A DNA stretch of 64,000 nt from Nitrospira sp. (GCA_029194665.1 JARFXO010000001.1:1092484-1156483); one strand, 5' to 3'; positions 45,614 to 53,315 are shown, counted from the stretch's first letter. Numbers and translations: made by a program. Notes: generated by a model from the letters alone, not told the origin.

Positions 45614-46603
45614 ATGTACGTCGGACCGTTGATGTGGGTGCTCCTGCTTTTCCTCTCCTCTGGCTGCGCGATTGGACAAGTCCCGCTTGTTCATCCCGAA
45701 GCTGTCGAACGACGATGCGGGCCGGTCTCACTGGTTCAACGAGTGACCGATCAACATTTATTTCGCCTTCCTGCCGACAGAGCAATCCTGCCCGGCGATC
45801 CCGATGTGTTGGCTGGGCGATTCTCTCCGCAATCTCAGAGTATCGCCGAGCGCATTGGCGTGAAACACCTTCTTGTGCGAGCGGCGGTGCTCGAGGGTAA
45901 TACGGATCGAGATGTAGCCACAGCCGTCGAACGCCTCCACGTGCAACAACAGATCTCGAATCGCATTGCGCTGGCGTTACTCGATGTTGCCAGGACCGCG
46001 GCGGAAGCGGATTGCGAAGAAAAACGAGCCGATCAGCTCGCCGAAGTGTTGGGAGAAGAGCGCGACAAACACATTCGACGACTACTCCTCATCTCTATCG
46101 TGGGTGATGCCATGATCGGCATCGTCGCGGGAGGCTTGAATCTGGCGGTGATGGAAACGGCCGCGGCGGCCGCTGAGATATTCGGCGGAGCTGTGGCCAC
46201 CTGGTTTGGCGTCGCATCCCTTTCCTTATCCGACGAAGCACGCCATGACTTCCGACATCGACGTAACCTCTTGCAGGAGGTGTGGACTGGGCCGAAGGAA
46301 TCCGCCCTGATTCCTCCCTCGGTCTGGCGGCACATGACCCGTCCGCTCCCCGAGGATCCTGAGAACTACTCCTTGCGCGAATCGCTCATCAGGCGCTGGC
46401 GGCAAGACGGTCGTCTGGGGGAGGCAGGTTCGGAACCGGAACAGCGGCGCATTGACCTCTACTTCGGCGAGGGTGGCTCTTATAGCATTGGAGACCTTCG
46501 AGACCGAGCCGCGATGCTGGAACTCCTCAAAACAGATGTCAATCTCATGAGTCAAGATCTCGAACGACTCATGGAAGAAATTCTTTCACAAGGTCCTGCA
46601 TGA
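45614..46603 (+). CDS. Lipoprotein of unknown function
   Basis: The 329-residue protein starts at ATG 45614, seven bases after GGAGG. A signal sequence ends in a lipobox, LSSGC (Cys at 17), so it is lipidated. The mature protein is mostly helical, with a hydrophobic middle (GDAMIGIVAGGLNLAVMETA...) that may form a membrane or bundle helix pair. No family is recognised. It is the last gene before the tRNA-Lys-associated region. Confidence 0.75.
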   Translation: MYVGPLMWVLLLFLSSGCAIGQVPLVHPEAVERRCGPVSLVQRVTDQHLFRLPADRAILPGDPDVLAGRFSPQSQSIAERIGVKHLLVRAAVLEGNTDRDVATAVERLHVQQQISNRIALALLDVARTAAEADCEEKRADQLAEVLGEERDKHIRRLLLISIVGDAMIGIVAGGLNLAVMETAAAAAEIFGGAVATWFGVASLSLSDEARHDFRHRRNLLQEVWTGPKESALIPPSVWRHMTRPLPEDPENYSLRESLIRRWRQDGRLGEAGSEPEQRRIDLYFGEGGSYSIGDLRDRAAMLELLKTDVNLMSQDLERLMEEILSQGPA

Positions 46604-46725
46604 GGGTAAAACCATTGTTTGTTCGTTCGTCTGGATGTGCCACGGACCGCTACCACATGGCTCATGGTGCTTCTGAACCAGTACTAACCGGGCTTGGTGA
46701 GTGATCCTGACCGGTTGAAACTGCT

Positions 46726-46767
46726 GAGCCAGCTGGGACTCGACCCCAGGGCCCTCGCCTTAAAAGA
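46726..46767 (-). repeat. tRNA-Lys 3'-part remnant, outer copy (att-like)
   Basis: This 42-bp segment matches the 3' part of the tRNA-Lys gene at 53316-53391 except at two bases (CAG for CGG in the acceptor part, ACC/AAC in the T arm). It covers discriminator, acceptor 3' strand, T arm, variable region and anticodon 3' strand, but the 5' half is missing. It is most simply an attachment-site copy left at the far end of an integrated element. Confidence 0.75.
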
Positions 46768-46905
46768 TCAAAGATAGGTCTCAGGAAGCCCGGCGGTCGC
46801 AATGGTTTCCCCCGATCAGCTATCAGCAGGCTGAGGAAAAACTCCATTTGTGCGCTTCGATTAGGTTCAGCACGAACGGAAAAGCTCAGTATATTCAATC
46901 ATCGC

Positions 46906-46940
46906 TCCGTTCGTCCTGAGGCTCTCGAAGGATGAACGGA
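46906..46940. repeat. Inverted repeat (REP-like)
   Basis: TCCGTTCGTCCTGAG...CTCGAAGGATGAACGGA form a near-perfect hairpin of the type often scattered in intergenic DNA. A related unit lies at 58258-58301. Confidence 0.6.
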
Positions 46941-47117
46941 GGATTTCTCCGCAGCCTGTCAGGTGCTCAACTGTATCATCATGAAACACTGGCAGCAGTG
47001 CTACCCCTACTCAATAGCTTTCCTTGTTGTTTATTCTTCCTCTCTATGTCATATAGTGCAACCCTTAGATCAATCATACTTATGTATTCAAGTGGAGAGC
47101 AAACGAGGGAGGACGTT

Positions 47118-47360
47118 ATGATCAAAGTCCAGAGTCAGTTCGTCCAGCAGACGTTGGGGGCGCTCGCGCTCGTCCTATTTCTCGGTGCACTGGCGATGAT
47201 CTGGCCCACCATCATTGCCCTATTACTCGGCGCACTACTGCTTCTCCAATCTTGCGGTGCCGAACAGGAGATTACGGTGCTGTCGTGGACCGAGGTCGGT
47301 AATTGGCCGATCGTGTTGGCCTCTCTTCGGCGACCCGGTCTTCCGGCGATTCTTTCGTGA
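47118..47360 (+). CDS. Small membrane protein
   Basis: This 80-residue protein starts at ATG 47118 after GGGAGG. One or two hydrophobic segments (LGALALVLFLGALAMIWPTI and IALLLGALLLLQSCG) make it an inner-membrane protein. The C-terminal part (SWTEVGNWPIVLAS...) may face the cytoplasm. No known family. Longer in-frame start codons upstream lack a site. Confidence 0.55.
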   Translation: MIKVQSQFVQQTLGALALVLFLGALAMIWPTIIALLLGALLLLQSCGAEQEITVLSWTEVGNWPIVLASLRRPGLPAILS

Positions 47361-47497
47361 TGAGTTCGAGCGGCGTCTTCGGCTACCGAAAGCATTTCGC
47401 TAGAACAGGATGGGCTCCGGAGTGATCCTGAACGGCAACACGCACCTACGGTTTGCCTGGCATCGGTAGGGATAAGACGGTCGGAAGCATCCCTCGA

Positions 47498-47653
47498 TCA
47501 CGCTTCGATCAAGATGGCTCGCCGTACCCGTGGTGCCCCAGCCTTGCGGGCTTGCCACAGGTCATAAGCGGCCTGCTGGGCCACCCACACATCGGCACGG
47601 CCTCCGTGTTTCGCGCCAAGCCATCTTTGCGAGTCGTCTGGTTGCTCATTGTG
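47498..47653 (-). pseudogene. Short coding-like remnant beyond vapC
   Basis: A 52-codon minus-strand frame just after the VapC stop, without a start codon, reads DSQRWLGAKHGGRADVWVAQ then QAAYDLWQARKAG and ends RRAILIEA. The composition is protein-like and follows the GC-rich codon pattern of the region. It looks like the tail of a lost gene. I cannot name a family. Confidence 0.3.
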
Positions 47654-48164
47654 TCAGGGGTACTGGCACATCCGAGGGGACATAGATTTTCAATTCCGTC
47701 AGAGCGAGGAAGCCTCGATCCGAGGTAATCAGGGCGTCAGCTCCGATCCGCAGCGTGATGGCCGCGATGAGAGAGTCGTTCATCGGCAGTCCGTAGCGTT
47801 CCTGAAGTTCCAGCGCTTTTCCCATCAAGTCCGGCTCATGGCACGGTTCGAATCCCAATCCGAGCGTCACCAATGCTTTCACCTTGTCTCGATACATCGT
47901 CAGGTTTTTTACAATATTGGGTTTGCCTGACAACTGACGGGCCGGGTTGGTTCCACGCACATGACCAAGCAAGGTGGCCTCGATGATCATCAAGCGGTGG
48001 ATCGTTTCCTGCCAGACCGGTTGGGGGAGCACACCCGACAGGTCACGGTCCTCAATGCGACGGAGAAGACGCTGGGCTTGCAGCGATGTTCCTTGTTCCG
48101 CATAGATCAAGATGTTCGTATCCAGCACGCACAAGCTTCCGCTCGGGATATCGTCGAGGTTCAT
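47646..48164 (-). CDS. vapC: VapC-like PIN-domain toxin
   Basis: This is a 172-residue PIN-type ribonuclease. Acidic catalytic residues are in SLCVLDTNILIY (D16), around E52, and near the C-terminus (MNDSLIAAITLR and ALITSDRGF). ATG 48164 overlaps the antitoxin stop by one base (ATGA), which is the usual coupling. It is a paralogue of the decayed copy at 52312-52820. A VapC RNase targets tRNA or rRNA; the target is unknown here. Confidence 0.82.
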   Translation of the reverse strand: MNLDDIPSGSLCVLDTNILIYAEQGTSLQAQRLLRRIEDRDLSGVLPQPVWQETIHRLMIIEATLLGHVRGTNPARQLSGKPNIVKNLTMYRDKVKALVTLGLGFEPCHEPDLMGKALELQERYGLPMNDSLIAAITLRIGADALITSDRGFLALTELKIYVPSDVPVPLTQ

Positions 48165-48403
48165 AGCTCCCACATGTCCTCTTCAAGCACGTGGCGAAGC
48201 TGCTCCGGAGTCAGCTTCATCGGTCGCTCGCAAAATACGTGGTACGCCATCCGCCTCTCACTCGGTGCGGCCGCGTCCTTACGGAGATATTGGACCAGCG
48301 CATCCTGTATCAGATGGCTGATGGAGCGTCCCTCCTCCGCAGCCTTGCGCTTGGCCAACTTCATGATCGCTTCTTCTATTTGAGTGCCGATTTTCTGTTT
48401 CAT
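48161..48403 (-). CDS. vapB: VapB-like antitoxin (ribbon-helix-helix)
   Basis: This 80-residue protein has a ribbon-helix-helix N-terminus (KIGTQIEEAIMKLAKRKAAE, SISHLIQDALVQYL) and a C-terminal toxin-binding part (ERPMKLTPEQLRHVLEEDMW). An IS element is inserted seven bases upstream of the ATG, between it and its ribosome site (AAGGGAG now at the other end of the IS). The original promoter, conserved in the second copy, is also displaced by 875 bases. Expression of this antitoxin, and of vapC, must therefore depend on other signals. Confidence 0.8.
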   Translation of the reverse strand: MKQKIGTQIEEAIMKLAKRKAAEEGRSISHLIQDALVQYLRKDAAAPSERRMAYHVFCERPMKLTPEQLRHVLEEDMWEL

Positions 48404-48484
48404 GGCCTTAGAGCCTGTTTATAATCTTTCACTACATATGCAGTATGTCTGATTGTCCATTCACCTCACGGAGGGTCATCAGAC

Positions 48485-48817
48485 ATGCGTGCCACGTATC
48501 CCAGCGATATCAGTCGGAAGCAATTTTCTGTGATCGTGCCGATTCTTGAGCACGCCCGCAAGAAAACCCGCCCCCGTGAAGTGGATTTATATGAGGTCTT
48601 CTGCGGGGTGCTCTATGTGCTGAAGAGTGGGTGTCAGTGGCGGATGCTGCCCTCGGATTTTCCGGCGTGGGAGGTGTGCTACTCGTATTTCCGCCAGTGG
48701 AAAGACAAGGCCACGCCGGAACACGACAGCCTCCTGGAAGAGGCCTTAAAAAAATGTGGTTGGCGTGGTCAGACAACGCAGTGGTCGGACCGAACAAACC
48801 AGCTTCCTCATCGTTGA
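48485..48817 (+). CDS. IS5-family transposase, first frame (DDE N-terminal part)
   Basis: The 110-residue first frame contains the DUF4096-like N-terminal domain of IS5 transposases (SDISRKQFSVIVPILEHARK, SGCQWRMLPSDFPAWEV). Near its end is a seven-A run (48748-48754). The second frame lies at +1 relative to it, so a full transposase needs a frameshift there, as in several IS5 elements, or the element has mutated. Confidence 0.85.
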   Translation: MRATYPSDISRKQFSVIVPILEHARKKTRPREVDLYEVFCGVLYVLKSGCQWRMLPSDFPAWEVCYSYFRQWKDKATPEHDSLLEEALKKCGWRGQTTQWSDRTNQLPHR

Positions 48818-49277
48818 TGCGCAGAGCGTCAAGAACACGGATACCGCCGAAGAGAAGGGCTACGATGGAGGGAAGCAGGTGTCAGGCATCAAGCGCCATC
48901 TCGCCGTGGATACGCAAGGCCTGCCGCATGCGATTCACATCACGACCGCCAACGTCACCGACCGAGCCGGAGCGCTGGCCGCATTCGGCCTCCATAAACC
49001 CCGCCTCTCCGAGGTCAAGAAGGTGCTGGCCGATGGGGGCTATACGGGCGAGACATTTGCCGAGCGTGTCCAGGAAATTCTTGGCTGTTCCGTTGAAATC
49101 GCCAAACGCAGTGCACTTCATACCTTTGCCGTCATCCCGAAGCGCTGGGTGGTGGAACGCTCCTTCGCGTGGTTGGAAAAATGCCGCAGACTCTGGAAAA
49201 ACTGCGAACGCAAACTCGCCACCAGCCTCAATATGGTCGTCCTGGCGTTCCTCATCATCGGCCTGAAAAGATTATAA
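48756..49277 (+). CDS. IS5-family transposase, second frame (DDE catalytic part)
   Basis: This 173-residue frame holds the catalytic part: FLIVDAQSVKNTDTAEEKGY with first Asp, ADGGYTGETF with the second Asp, and the Glu region PKRWVVERSFAWLEKCRRL (Y-R-E signature). It starts with a GTG that need not be a real initiation codon, as the natural product is probably the fused frame. The stop lies eight bases before the right repeat. Confidence 0.85.
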   Translation: MVGVVRQRSGRTEQTSFLIVDAQSVKNTDTAEEKGYDGGKQVSGIKRHLAVDTQGLPHAIHITTANVTDRAGALAAFGLHKPRLSEVKKVLADGGYTGETFAERVQEILGCSVEIAKRSALHTFAVIPKRWVVERSFAWLEKCRRLWKNCERKLATSLNMVVLAFLIIGLKRL

Positions 49278-49428
49278 ACAGGCTCTTACTCCCTTGCCCC
49301 AAGCACCAGCCGTGGCGTGAGCATCTCCAGACGCTGAGACCGCCATGCCGGTACAGCGATTGATTCGATCCGTCTGACGCGCCGTGTAATTTTCAAACAC
49401 AATCTAGGCTACTCTAGAAGTCTAGAAG

Positions 49429-49434
49429 TGTCAG
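49429..49434 (-). promoter_or_regulatory. Putative -35 of the displaced vapBC promoter (CTGACA)
   Basis: On the minus strand CTGACA is followed by TTCTAGA repeats (TTCTAGACTTCTAGAG) and TAGATT. The second copy has TTGACA in the same place. The TTCTAGA palindromes are candidate VapB operator half-sites. Confidence 0.35.
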
Positions 49435-49542
49435 GACGCACGATTCGTCAATGGGTTCGAGGCCGTGGATGTCGGAAGAAGCACTGGTGGGATTTATCCG
49501 TGCGCCGTTATTATGAGGCGCACGGCGCGAGCAAGCTTGATG

Positions 49543-49585
49543 TGGTGAGCCGGCTGGGACTCGATCCCAGTCCTCGCCTTAAAAG
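49543..49585 (-). repeat. tRNA-Lys 3'-part remnant, inner copy (att-like)
   Basis: The 43-bp segment matches tRNA-Lys (53316-53360) from the CCA end through the anticodon 3' strand, with a two-base loss and a few changes in the T arm/variable region. It lies between the outer copy and the intact gene. Nested copies like this are a mark of repeated integration at one tRNA site. Confidence 0.75.
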
Positions 49586-49817
49586 TTCGAAAGAACGGCT
49601 TTTGACAAGTGCTCGCTATTGCACCGGTTTCCCCATTATTCGTTGCAATATTGACAGATTAGCGCATTCCATTGATTCTATGCGGTCCCGCCTCTTTCCT
49701 TCCATTCCTGAGGGACTTGGTTGCTGTTTGTTGTGTGTCCACCGAGATTAACGGATATTGTATTGTCGAATGGCTATCCCGGTTCATGAACCCCTTTGCT
49801 GAGACAGTTTGGAATGA

Positions 49818-50300
49818 CTAGGGGAACTCTAGGGCGGGTTCTGGCGAGCGGATAGCTTGCGACTCAGCTGCTAAGATCTGTGCGATCGATTGCTGCTTTT
49901 CTTTCTCCGGTGGCCATCCGACAATGTTGGCATGACGCGAGCGACGGTCCGTATCGGCATTGAAGCTGAGCTTTTGGTCGTAAACGAGACCTGCATTCAG
50001 ATCGAAGCGTCCCAACAGTGGTCGGTTCCTGACACGAGCGACTTTTTCTAGTCCAAGACTCCATATTTCAGAATCTGGCAACCCTGAAACGCGGAAAACA
50101 GACCTAGCCCCATCCGAAGCCGGCATAAAAGCACTGTGGCGCACCGTACCATTGGCTCTAATATCTCTCTTCTCAAGTTGATACTTGCAAACGGTTTCAA
50201 GGCGTGAAACAACGGGGTCAAGTTCGAGGTTAGGAGAGGACCCGGCGAATATTCTCGACAATAGACGAAGGAATCGCTTCAGATATGAACTCAGTTCCAT
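49818..50300 (-). CDS. Unknown protein of the TIGR04255 gene set
   Basis: This 160-residue protein starts at ATG 50300 after AAGAGGG; a TTG at 50321 is less likely. It overlaps the upstream gene by about 70 bases. Phrases such as GTVRHSAFMPASDGARSVFRV and NAGLVYDQKLSFNADTDRRSRHANIVGWP give it an alpha/beta look and recall small proteins that occur near mobile-element defence loci. No name is certain. It is the last of three genes transcribed together. Confidence 0.6.
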   Translation of the reverse strand: MELSSYLKRFLRLLSRIFAGSSPNLELDPVVSRLETVCKYQLEKRDIRANGTVRHSAFMPASDGARSVFRVSGLPDSEIWSLGLEKVARVRNRPLLGRFDLNAGLVYDQKLSFNADTDRRSRHANIVGWPPEKEKQQSIAQILAAESQAIRSPEPALEFP

Positions 50301-50703
50301 ATGTTTTTTGCCCTCTTCCAAATAGGCCAGCGTAAGTGATAACGCCCTTTCCGGAGAATCCGACTAAGAAAGAGCAATAGTTACTAACAAACCATTCCAA
50401 AGCGAGATCTCCATTGGGCTCAATAATTACTTCTGGAATTGGGAGAGTGGATGGAAGCTTTCTGAGAAAATCGATTGTTTCTTTGCAAGTGAGTTCGGAA
50501 ATTGGTGCAATCTCTCCGCCTTGTCGGGATTCAGCATAGGCGTCCATCACAGAATCTATTGCTTCTTTCCTTTTTTGTCTGCTGGCTGGGAGTTCAAAAT
50601 CCTTGAAAGTTGTTGGAAGAAAATTCAGAACAGCATCCTGGCTGCTCGGACCGGCATATCCCAGGAGATTAACCAGTGGATAATGAAATGCTGCTGTAGT
50701 CAT
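50230..50703 (-). CDS. Unknown protein following TIGR04255 gene
   Basis: This 157-residue protein has an N-terminal hydrophobic patch (HYPLVNLLGYAGPSSQDA), a basic-acidic helical part and a C-terminal domain (LALEWFVSNYCSFLVGFSGK, GVITYAGLFGRGQKTYG). Its start overlaps the stop of the TIGR04255 gene by four bases. I do not recognise a family; it is one of the AT-rich genes of the island. Confidence 0.6.
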   Translation of the reverse strand: MTTAAFHYPLVNLLGYAGPSSQDAVLNFLPTTFKDFELPASRQKRKEAIDSVMDAYAESRQGGEIAPISELTCKETIDFLRKLPSTLPIPEVIIEPNGDLALEWFVSNYCSFLVGFSGKGVITYAGLFGRGQKTYGTEFISEAIPSSIVENIRRVLS

Positions 50704-51464
50704 TCGAGTAGCCCCGCTGTAGTCTCAGTAATGCTTTCGAAAAAGACCCGGTTCTTGATAGCTCGCAACGTATCTATCCTATCCCATGCCATTCTATCCC
50801 AAGAATCCGTCCGGTTTTCAAACAATTTCTCCATGAAAACATCTATATCAATCACAACCGGAACCAGTGTTGGCTTGACTCCCGGCTGGAATGACTGAGT
50901 AATGATGATCATGACCTGGTTCTTTTCGTCTGGAATAGCCATCCTGGTAAGAAAACTTGAGTATGCTTGTGGAAGTGCGTTTGGAATTACCGGAGCTGCT
51001 GTTAAATAGTCGTCGAAATCGATCAGAGGTCCAGGAAGTTCAACTTGATTAATGAAACGAGTAGCAATGCGAGTTATCGCTTCGGGTTTCATTGATTCCC
51101 GATAGACTTGCCACGCGGCATAGGCACCTTTTCGGAGGGCTTCCCAGTTATCATATGGCTTGAGACAGCTAAAGGTGAAGCTATCCAGCTTTGCTTGGAT
51201 GACGCGTTTGCCATCTTTGCTGTCATATCGGTAACCAACATGACTCGATATAGTTTCCTGTCGGGAAGGAGGGCCAACCTCAAAGAGCATTTGCACAGCT
51301 CGCAGCTCTTTTTCTTCTGGAAATTGCCCTGGCAATTGTTCCTGTATTGCAAGGGTAAAACGCTTAATAAGAGCTGGGTCTTGCTTGTCTGTAGGGAGCT
51401 TAACTCGAATATCAATAACTGCCTCTGTTATTGGAGCCTTTGTAAGATGACGCTCTCTGGCCAT
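50700..51464 (-). CDS. TIGR04255 family protein
   Basis: This 254-residue protein begins MARERHLTKAPITEAVIDIR, the typical start of TIGR04255 proteins, and contains ITRIATRFINQVELPG, common to them. These proteins are of unknown function, often in genomic islands, with a partner gene downstream, and have been noted in defence neighbourhoods. The local DNA is AT-richer than the neighbouring genes, which supports recent transfer. The three genes read as one operon. Confidence 0.75.
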   Translation of the reverse strand: MARERHLTKAPITEAVIDIRVKLPTDKQDPALIKRFTLAIQEQLPGQFPEEKELRAVQMLFEVGPPSRQETISSHVGYRYDSKDGKRVIQAKLDSFTFSCLKPYDNWEALRKGAYAAWQVYRESMKPEAITRIATRFINQVELPGPLIDFDDYLTAAPVIPNALPQAYSSFLTRMAIPDEKNQVMIIITQSFQPGVKPTLVPVVIDIDVFMEKLFENRTDSWDRMAWDRIDTLRAIKNRVFFESITETTAGLLE

Positions 51465-52004
51465 GGTAGGAGCGCATTATACAGACTCTGCTGTGAAAAG
51501 TGTCTGGCCGTGTCATGTCCGTTAGCTATTTACTATTCGTCCCAATTCTAGAGACCATAGGAGTGAAAACTTTCTCAAGGAAGCCCAGGGAGTGCCGGAG
51601 GCTTCTCTGTGAAGCACCTCAGCGCTTTAGTGTGTGAGCGGTCATCCACTCCTTCGCCTCACAGGCGACATTCATAAGTGCCGCGAGATCGTTGAGACCG
51701 AATGAGGTGCTGTTGCGCCACATGCCGGACCGATCCTTGAATGGTCGGGAAAAGGTCGTTGAGAAGAACGGGTCGTTCTCGCTGACATTCTGCCAGATCG
51801 TCGCCTTGATGTTCCCGCGAGGCAGGGGCCGGAACCGGAGTGCCGGAGAGGATTATGCAGCGAGGGTGACAGTGCGCGAGTGATGCGCCTCGGAGTTGAT
51901 AGCCGGACACTTGTTGCCGCTGGCGACTCAGAAGAACCCTATTCACTTCCGCCTTGGGCTGACAAACAGGTCCTGATGACTCATACAGATGAATGAGAGG
52001 ACCT
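51465..52004. other. Gap with gene relic
   Basis: No intact gene is seen. The left part has the relic at 51619-51852; the rest shows nothing recognisable. Confidence 0.45.
51619..51852 (-). pseudogene. Relic of a mobile-element-type small protein
   Basis: An open minus-strand frame without a start codon reads RPLPRGNIKATIWQNVSEND, SFGLNDLAALMNVACEAKEW and ends MTAHTLKR. The phrase GNI-A-IW-N---- and the later S-S-FG--DL--L--VA---W pattern recall small DUF736-like or related proteins of plasmids and conjugative elements. The N-terminus is lost. It fits the view that the region is a decayed integrated element. The family is a tentative reading. Confidence 0.4.
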
Positions 52005-52247
52005 TCACTGTCCTTCGATTCTCACGCCGCGACCGTAGGGATTGGTGGGACTATCAGAGCGAAAGGGACTGCCTGCACCGTAAGGATTGTTGATGGAGTC
52101 TGGCGAAAGCGGAGACCCGAACCGACCGTAGGGGTTGCTGGTCGAATCAGGATCGCAGGGGTTGGCGCTCAGCTTGCCGAGGTCTTCGGCTGCGACCGGC
52201 ATCGTGAAGGCACAGAGTGCGATGGCGGTAAAGATGGCTTGCTTCAG
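52005..52247 (-). CDS. Secreted NPYG-repeat protein (CTG start inferred)
   Basis: The 80-residue frame is read from CTG 52247, six bases after GAGAGGG; the next ATG is inside the signal peptide (52202). It gives LKQAIFTAIALCAFTMPVAA as a signal sequence. The mature part repeats ANPCDPDSTSNPYGRFGSPL, PDSINNPYGAGSP and SDSPTNPYGRG, ending RIEGQ. DS-x-NPYG repeat proteins of this kind are known in several bacteria as small secreted proteins of unknown role. A normal start codon appears to have been lost or is CTG. Confidence 0.55.
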   Translation of the reverse strand: MKQAIFTAIALCAFTMPVAAEDLGKLSANPCDPDSTSNPYGRFGSPLSPDSINNPYGAGSPFRSDSPTNPYGRGVRIEGQ

Positions 52248-52311
52248 GCCACCCTCTCGATTGCTATTCAGGCTGCTGTCTCTTCAGATCCTCCTTACGC
52301 GGCTTCACCTC

Positions 52312-52820
52312 TTAAGCCATCTTGAAATCCAAGAGAGCATAGACTTTCAGATGCTTGACGACTTTGAATCTTGTGTCCGCTGAAACCAAGGCAGCGACTT
52401 CGAGGCGGATGGCTACGGCAGCTATAACAGAGTCGTTGGTCATCAGACCATAACGCTCTTGTAGCGGCAGGGCCTTGTCGAGCAGGTCAGTCCTTGTGCC
52501 GACTTCAAACCCCAACCCAATGTGATGAGTGCGGCCACCTTCTCGCGATAGATCGTGAGGCGCTTGAGCACGTCGGGCTTGGCCGCGAGCTGTCTCGCAG
52601 GATTCCCGCCTGAAATCTTCCCTAACACTATCGCTTCAGCCAACATGAGTGTGTGAGGCAACTCCTGCCGAACCGGCTGCCGGGCCACACCGATCAGTTC
52701 TCGCCGCTCGATTCGTCGCAGCAGCCGTTGGGCTTGTGCCGATATCCCTTGCTCAGCGTATAGCAAGACGTCCGTGTCAACGACGCACAGACTGCCGCCG
52801 GGAATATCATCGAGATTCAT
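52312..52820 (-). pseudogene. Decayed VapC-like PIN toxin, frameshifted
   Basis: It starts MNLDDIPGGSLCVVDTDVLL and matches the vapC copy at 47646-48164 over the whole length. Around 52505-52515 a missing base (ACATTGGGTTGGGGTTTG, where the intact copy reads LGLGFE) shifts the frame. The rest (LLDKALPLQERYGLMTNDSV, ...YALLDFKMA) continues in another frame. The PIN catalytic set is split, so the toxin is very likely inactive. Confidence 0.8.
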
Positions 52821-53059
52821 TGATCCCATACATCTTCTTTGATTACTCGCTGGAACTGCTCGTGCTTGAGCTTGATCGGTCACTCACAAAATGACTGATG
52901 GGCCATCTCTCACTCTTTCGGGCTCGTGGGACCGGCGCTGAGGTATTGGACCAGGGCATCCTGGATAAGATCGCTGATGGAGCAACCCTCCTCTGCGGCC
53001 TTGCGCTTAATCAGCTTCATAATCTCTTCTTCTATTTGCGTGCCGATTTTTAGTTTCAT
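52821..53059 (-). pseudogene. Decayed VapB-like antitoxin with two nonsense codons
   Basis: From ATG 53059 (MKLKIGTQIEEEIMKLIKRK) the frame matches the intact antitoxin up to ALVQYLSAGPTSPKE, then stops with TGA. It continues EMAHQSFCE, TGA, PIKLKHEQF... up to the toxin start, which corresponds to the C-terminal part of the intact copy. The DNA-binding half could still be made and bind operators shared with the other copy. Confidence 0.75.
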
Positions 53060-53202
53060 CGCGGTTACCCCTGTTGCCGAAGCGCCAATCAGGGTGTGAG
53101 CATCTCCATCACACACACTGACACACCATGCCCGCACAGTGATTGGCTCGATCCGGCTGTATCGGTTGATAATTGTCTACCACGATCTAGGCTATTCTAG
53201 AA

Positions 53203-53208
53203 GTGTCA
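53203..53208 (-). promoter_or_regulatory. -35-like TTGACA of the decayed vapBC copy
   Basis: On the minus strand TTGACA is followed by CTTCTAGAATAGCCTAGATC, with palindromic TTCTAGAA. It occurs in the same place in the other copy (49429), so this promoter and operator were part of the duplicated unit. The -10 box is not clear. Confidence 0.35.
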
Positions 53209-53270
53209 AGAAGGGTTCGGCGAAACCGTTGCGGGCGCTGAATGCTGGAAAAAGTACTGGTGGGATTTAT

Positions 53271-53298
53271 CCGTGCGCCGTTATTATGAGGCGCACGG
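53271..53298 (-). terminator. Hairpin downstream of tRNA-Lys
   Basis: A nine-base-pair stem (CCGTGCGCC...GGCGCACGG) with a ten-base loop lies 18 bases downstream of the tRNA end, without a clear T run. An identical 28-base hairpin occurs in the inner copy at 49498-49525. It may end tRNA transcription. Confidence 0.5.
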
Positions 53299-53315
53299 CA
53301 CGAGCAAGCTTGGTT

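Larger units (their letters stand above)
46604..47117. other. Intergenic gap with tRNA-Lys remnant and inverted repeat
   Basis: No gene is seen. It holds the outermost tRNA-Lys 3' copy (46726-46767), a hairpin repeat (46906-46940), and the promoter and ribosome site (GGGAGG at about 47106) for the small gene at 47118. Confidence 0.6.
48411..49285 (+). mobile_element. IS5-family insertion sequence (875 bp) with TTA target duplication
   Basis: Terminal inverted repeats are GAGCCTGTTTATAATCTTTC at the left and its near-perfect complement (19 of 20) at the right. A TTA repeat flanks both ends, which is typical of the IS5/IS427 group. It contains two overlapping transposase frames. The element is complete at both ends, and the host gap is recovered cleanly when it is removed: the antitoxin's AAGGGAGTAAGGCC then ATG. 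Confidence 0.88.
49300..49585. repeat. Diverged copy of the vapBC-upstream/tRNA-Lys 3' region
   Basis: The order matches 53087-53360: GTGAGCATCTCCA, a CTAGGCT(A/T)(C/T)TCTAGAAGT motif, GGTGGGATTTATCC, an identical 28-base hairpin (49498-49525) and the tRNA 3' copy. The surrounding sequence has diverged by roughly a quarter of bases by eye. It shows that the two toxin-antitoxin copies and the tRNA part were duplicated together. Confidence 0.7.
49286..49817. other. Gap with duplicated vapBC promoter/tRNA region
   Basis: No gene is seen. Bases from 49300 to 49585 are a diverged copy of 53087-53360, comprising the vapBC upstream region, hairpin and tRNA-Lys 3' copy. The remaining 230 bases show nothing recognisable. 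Confidence 0.55.

Noticed and set aside
48631-49266. 211-residue frame inside the IS element
   Set aside because: Third frame of the transposase region; the DDE motifs are in the 48756 frame.
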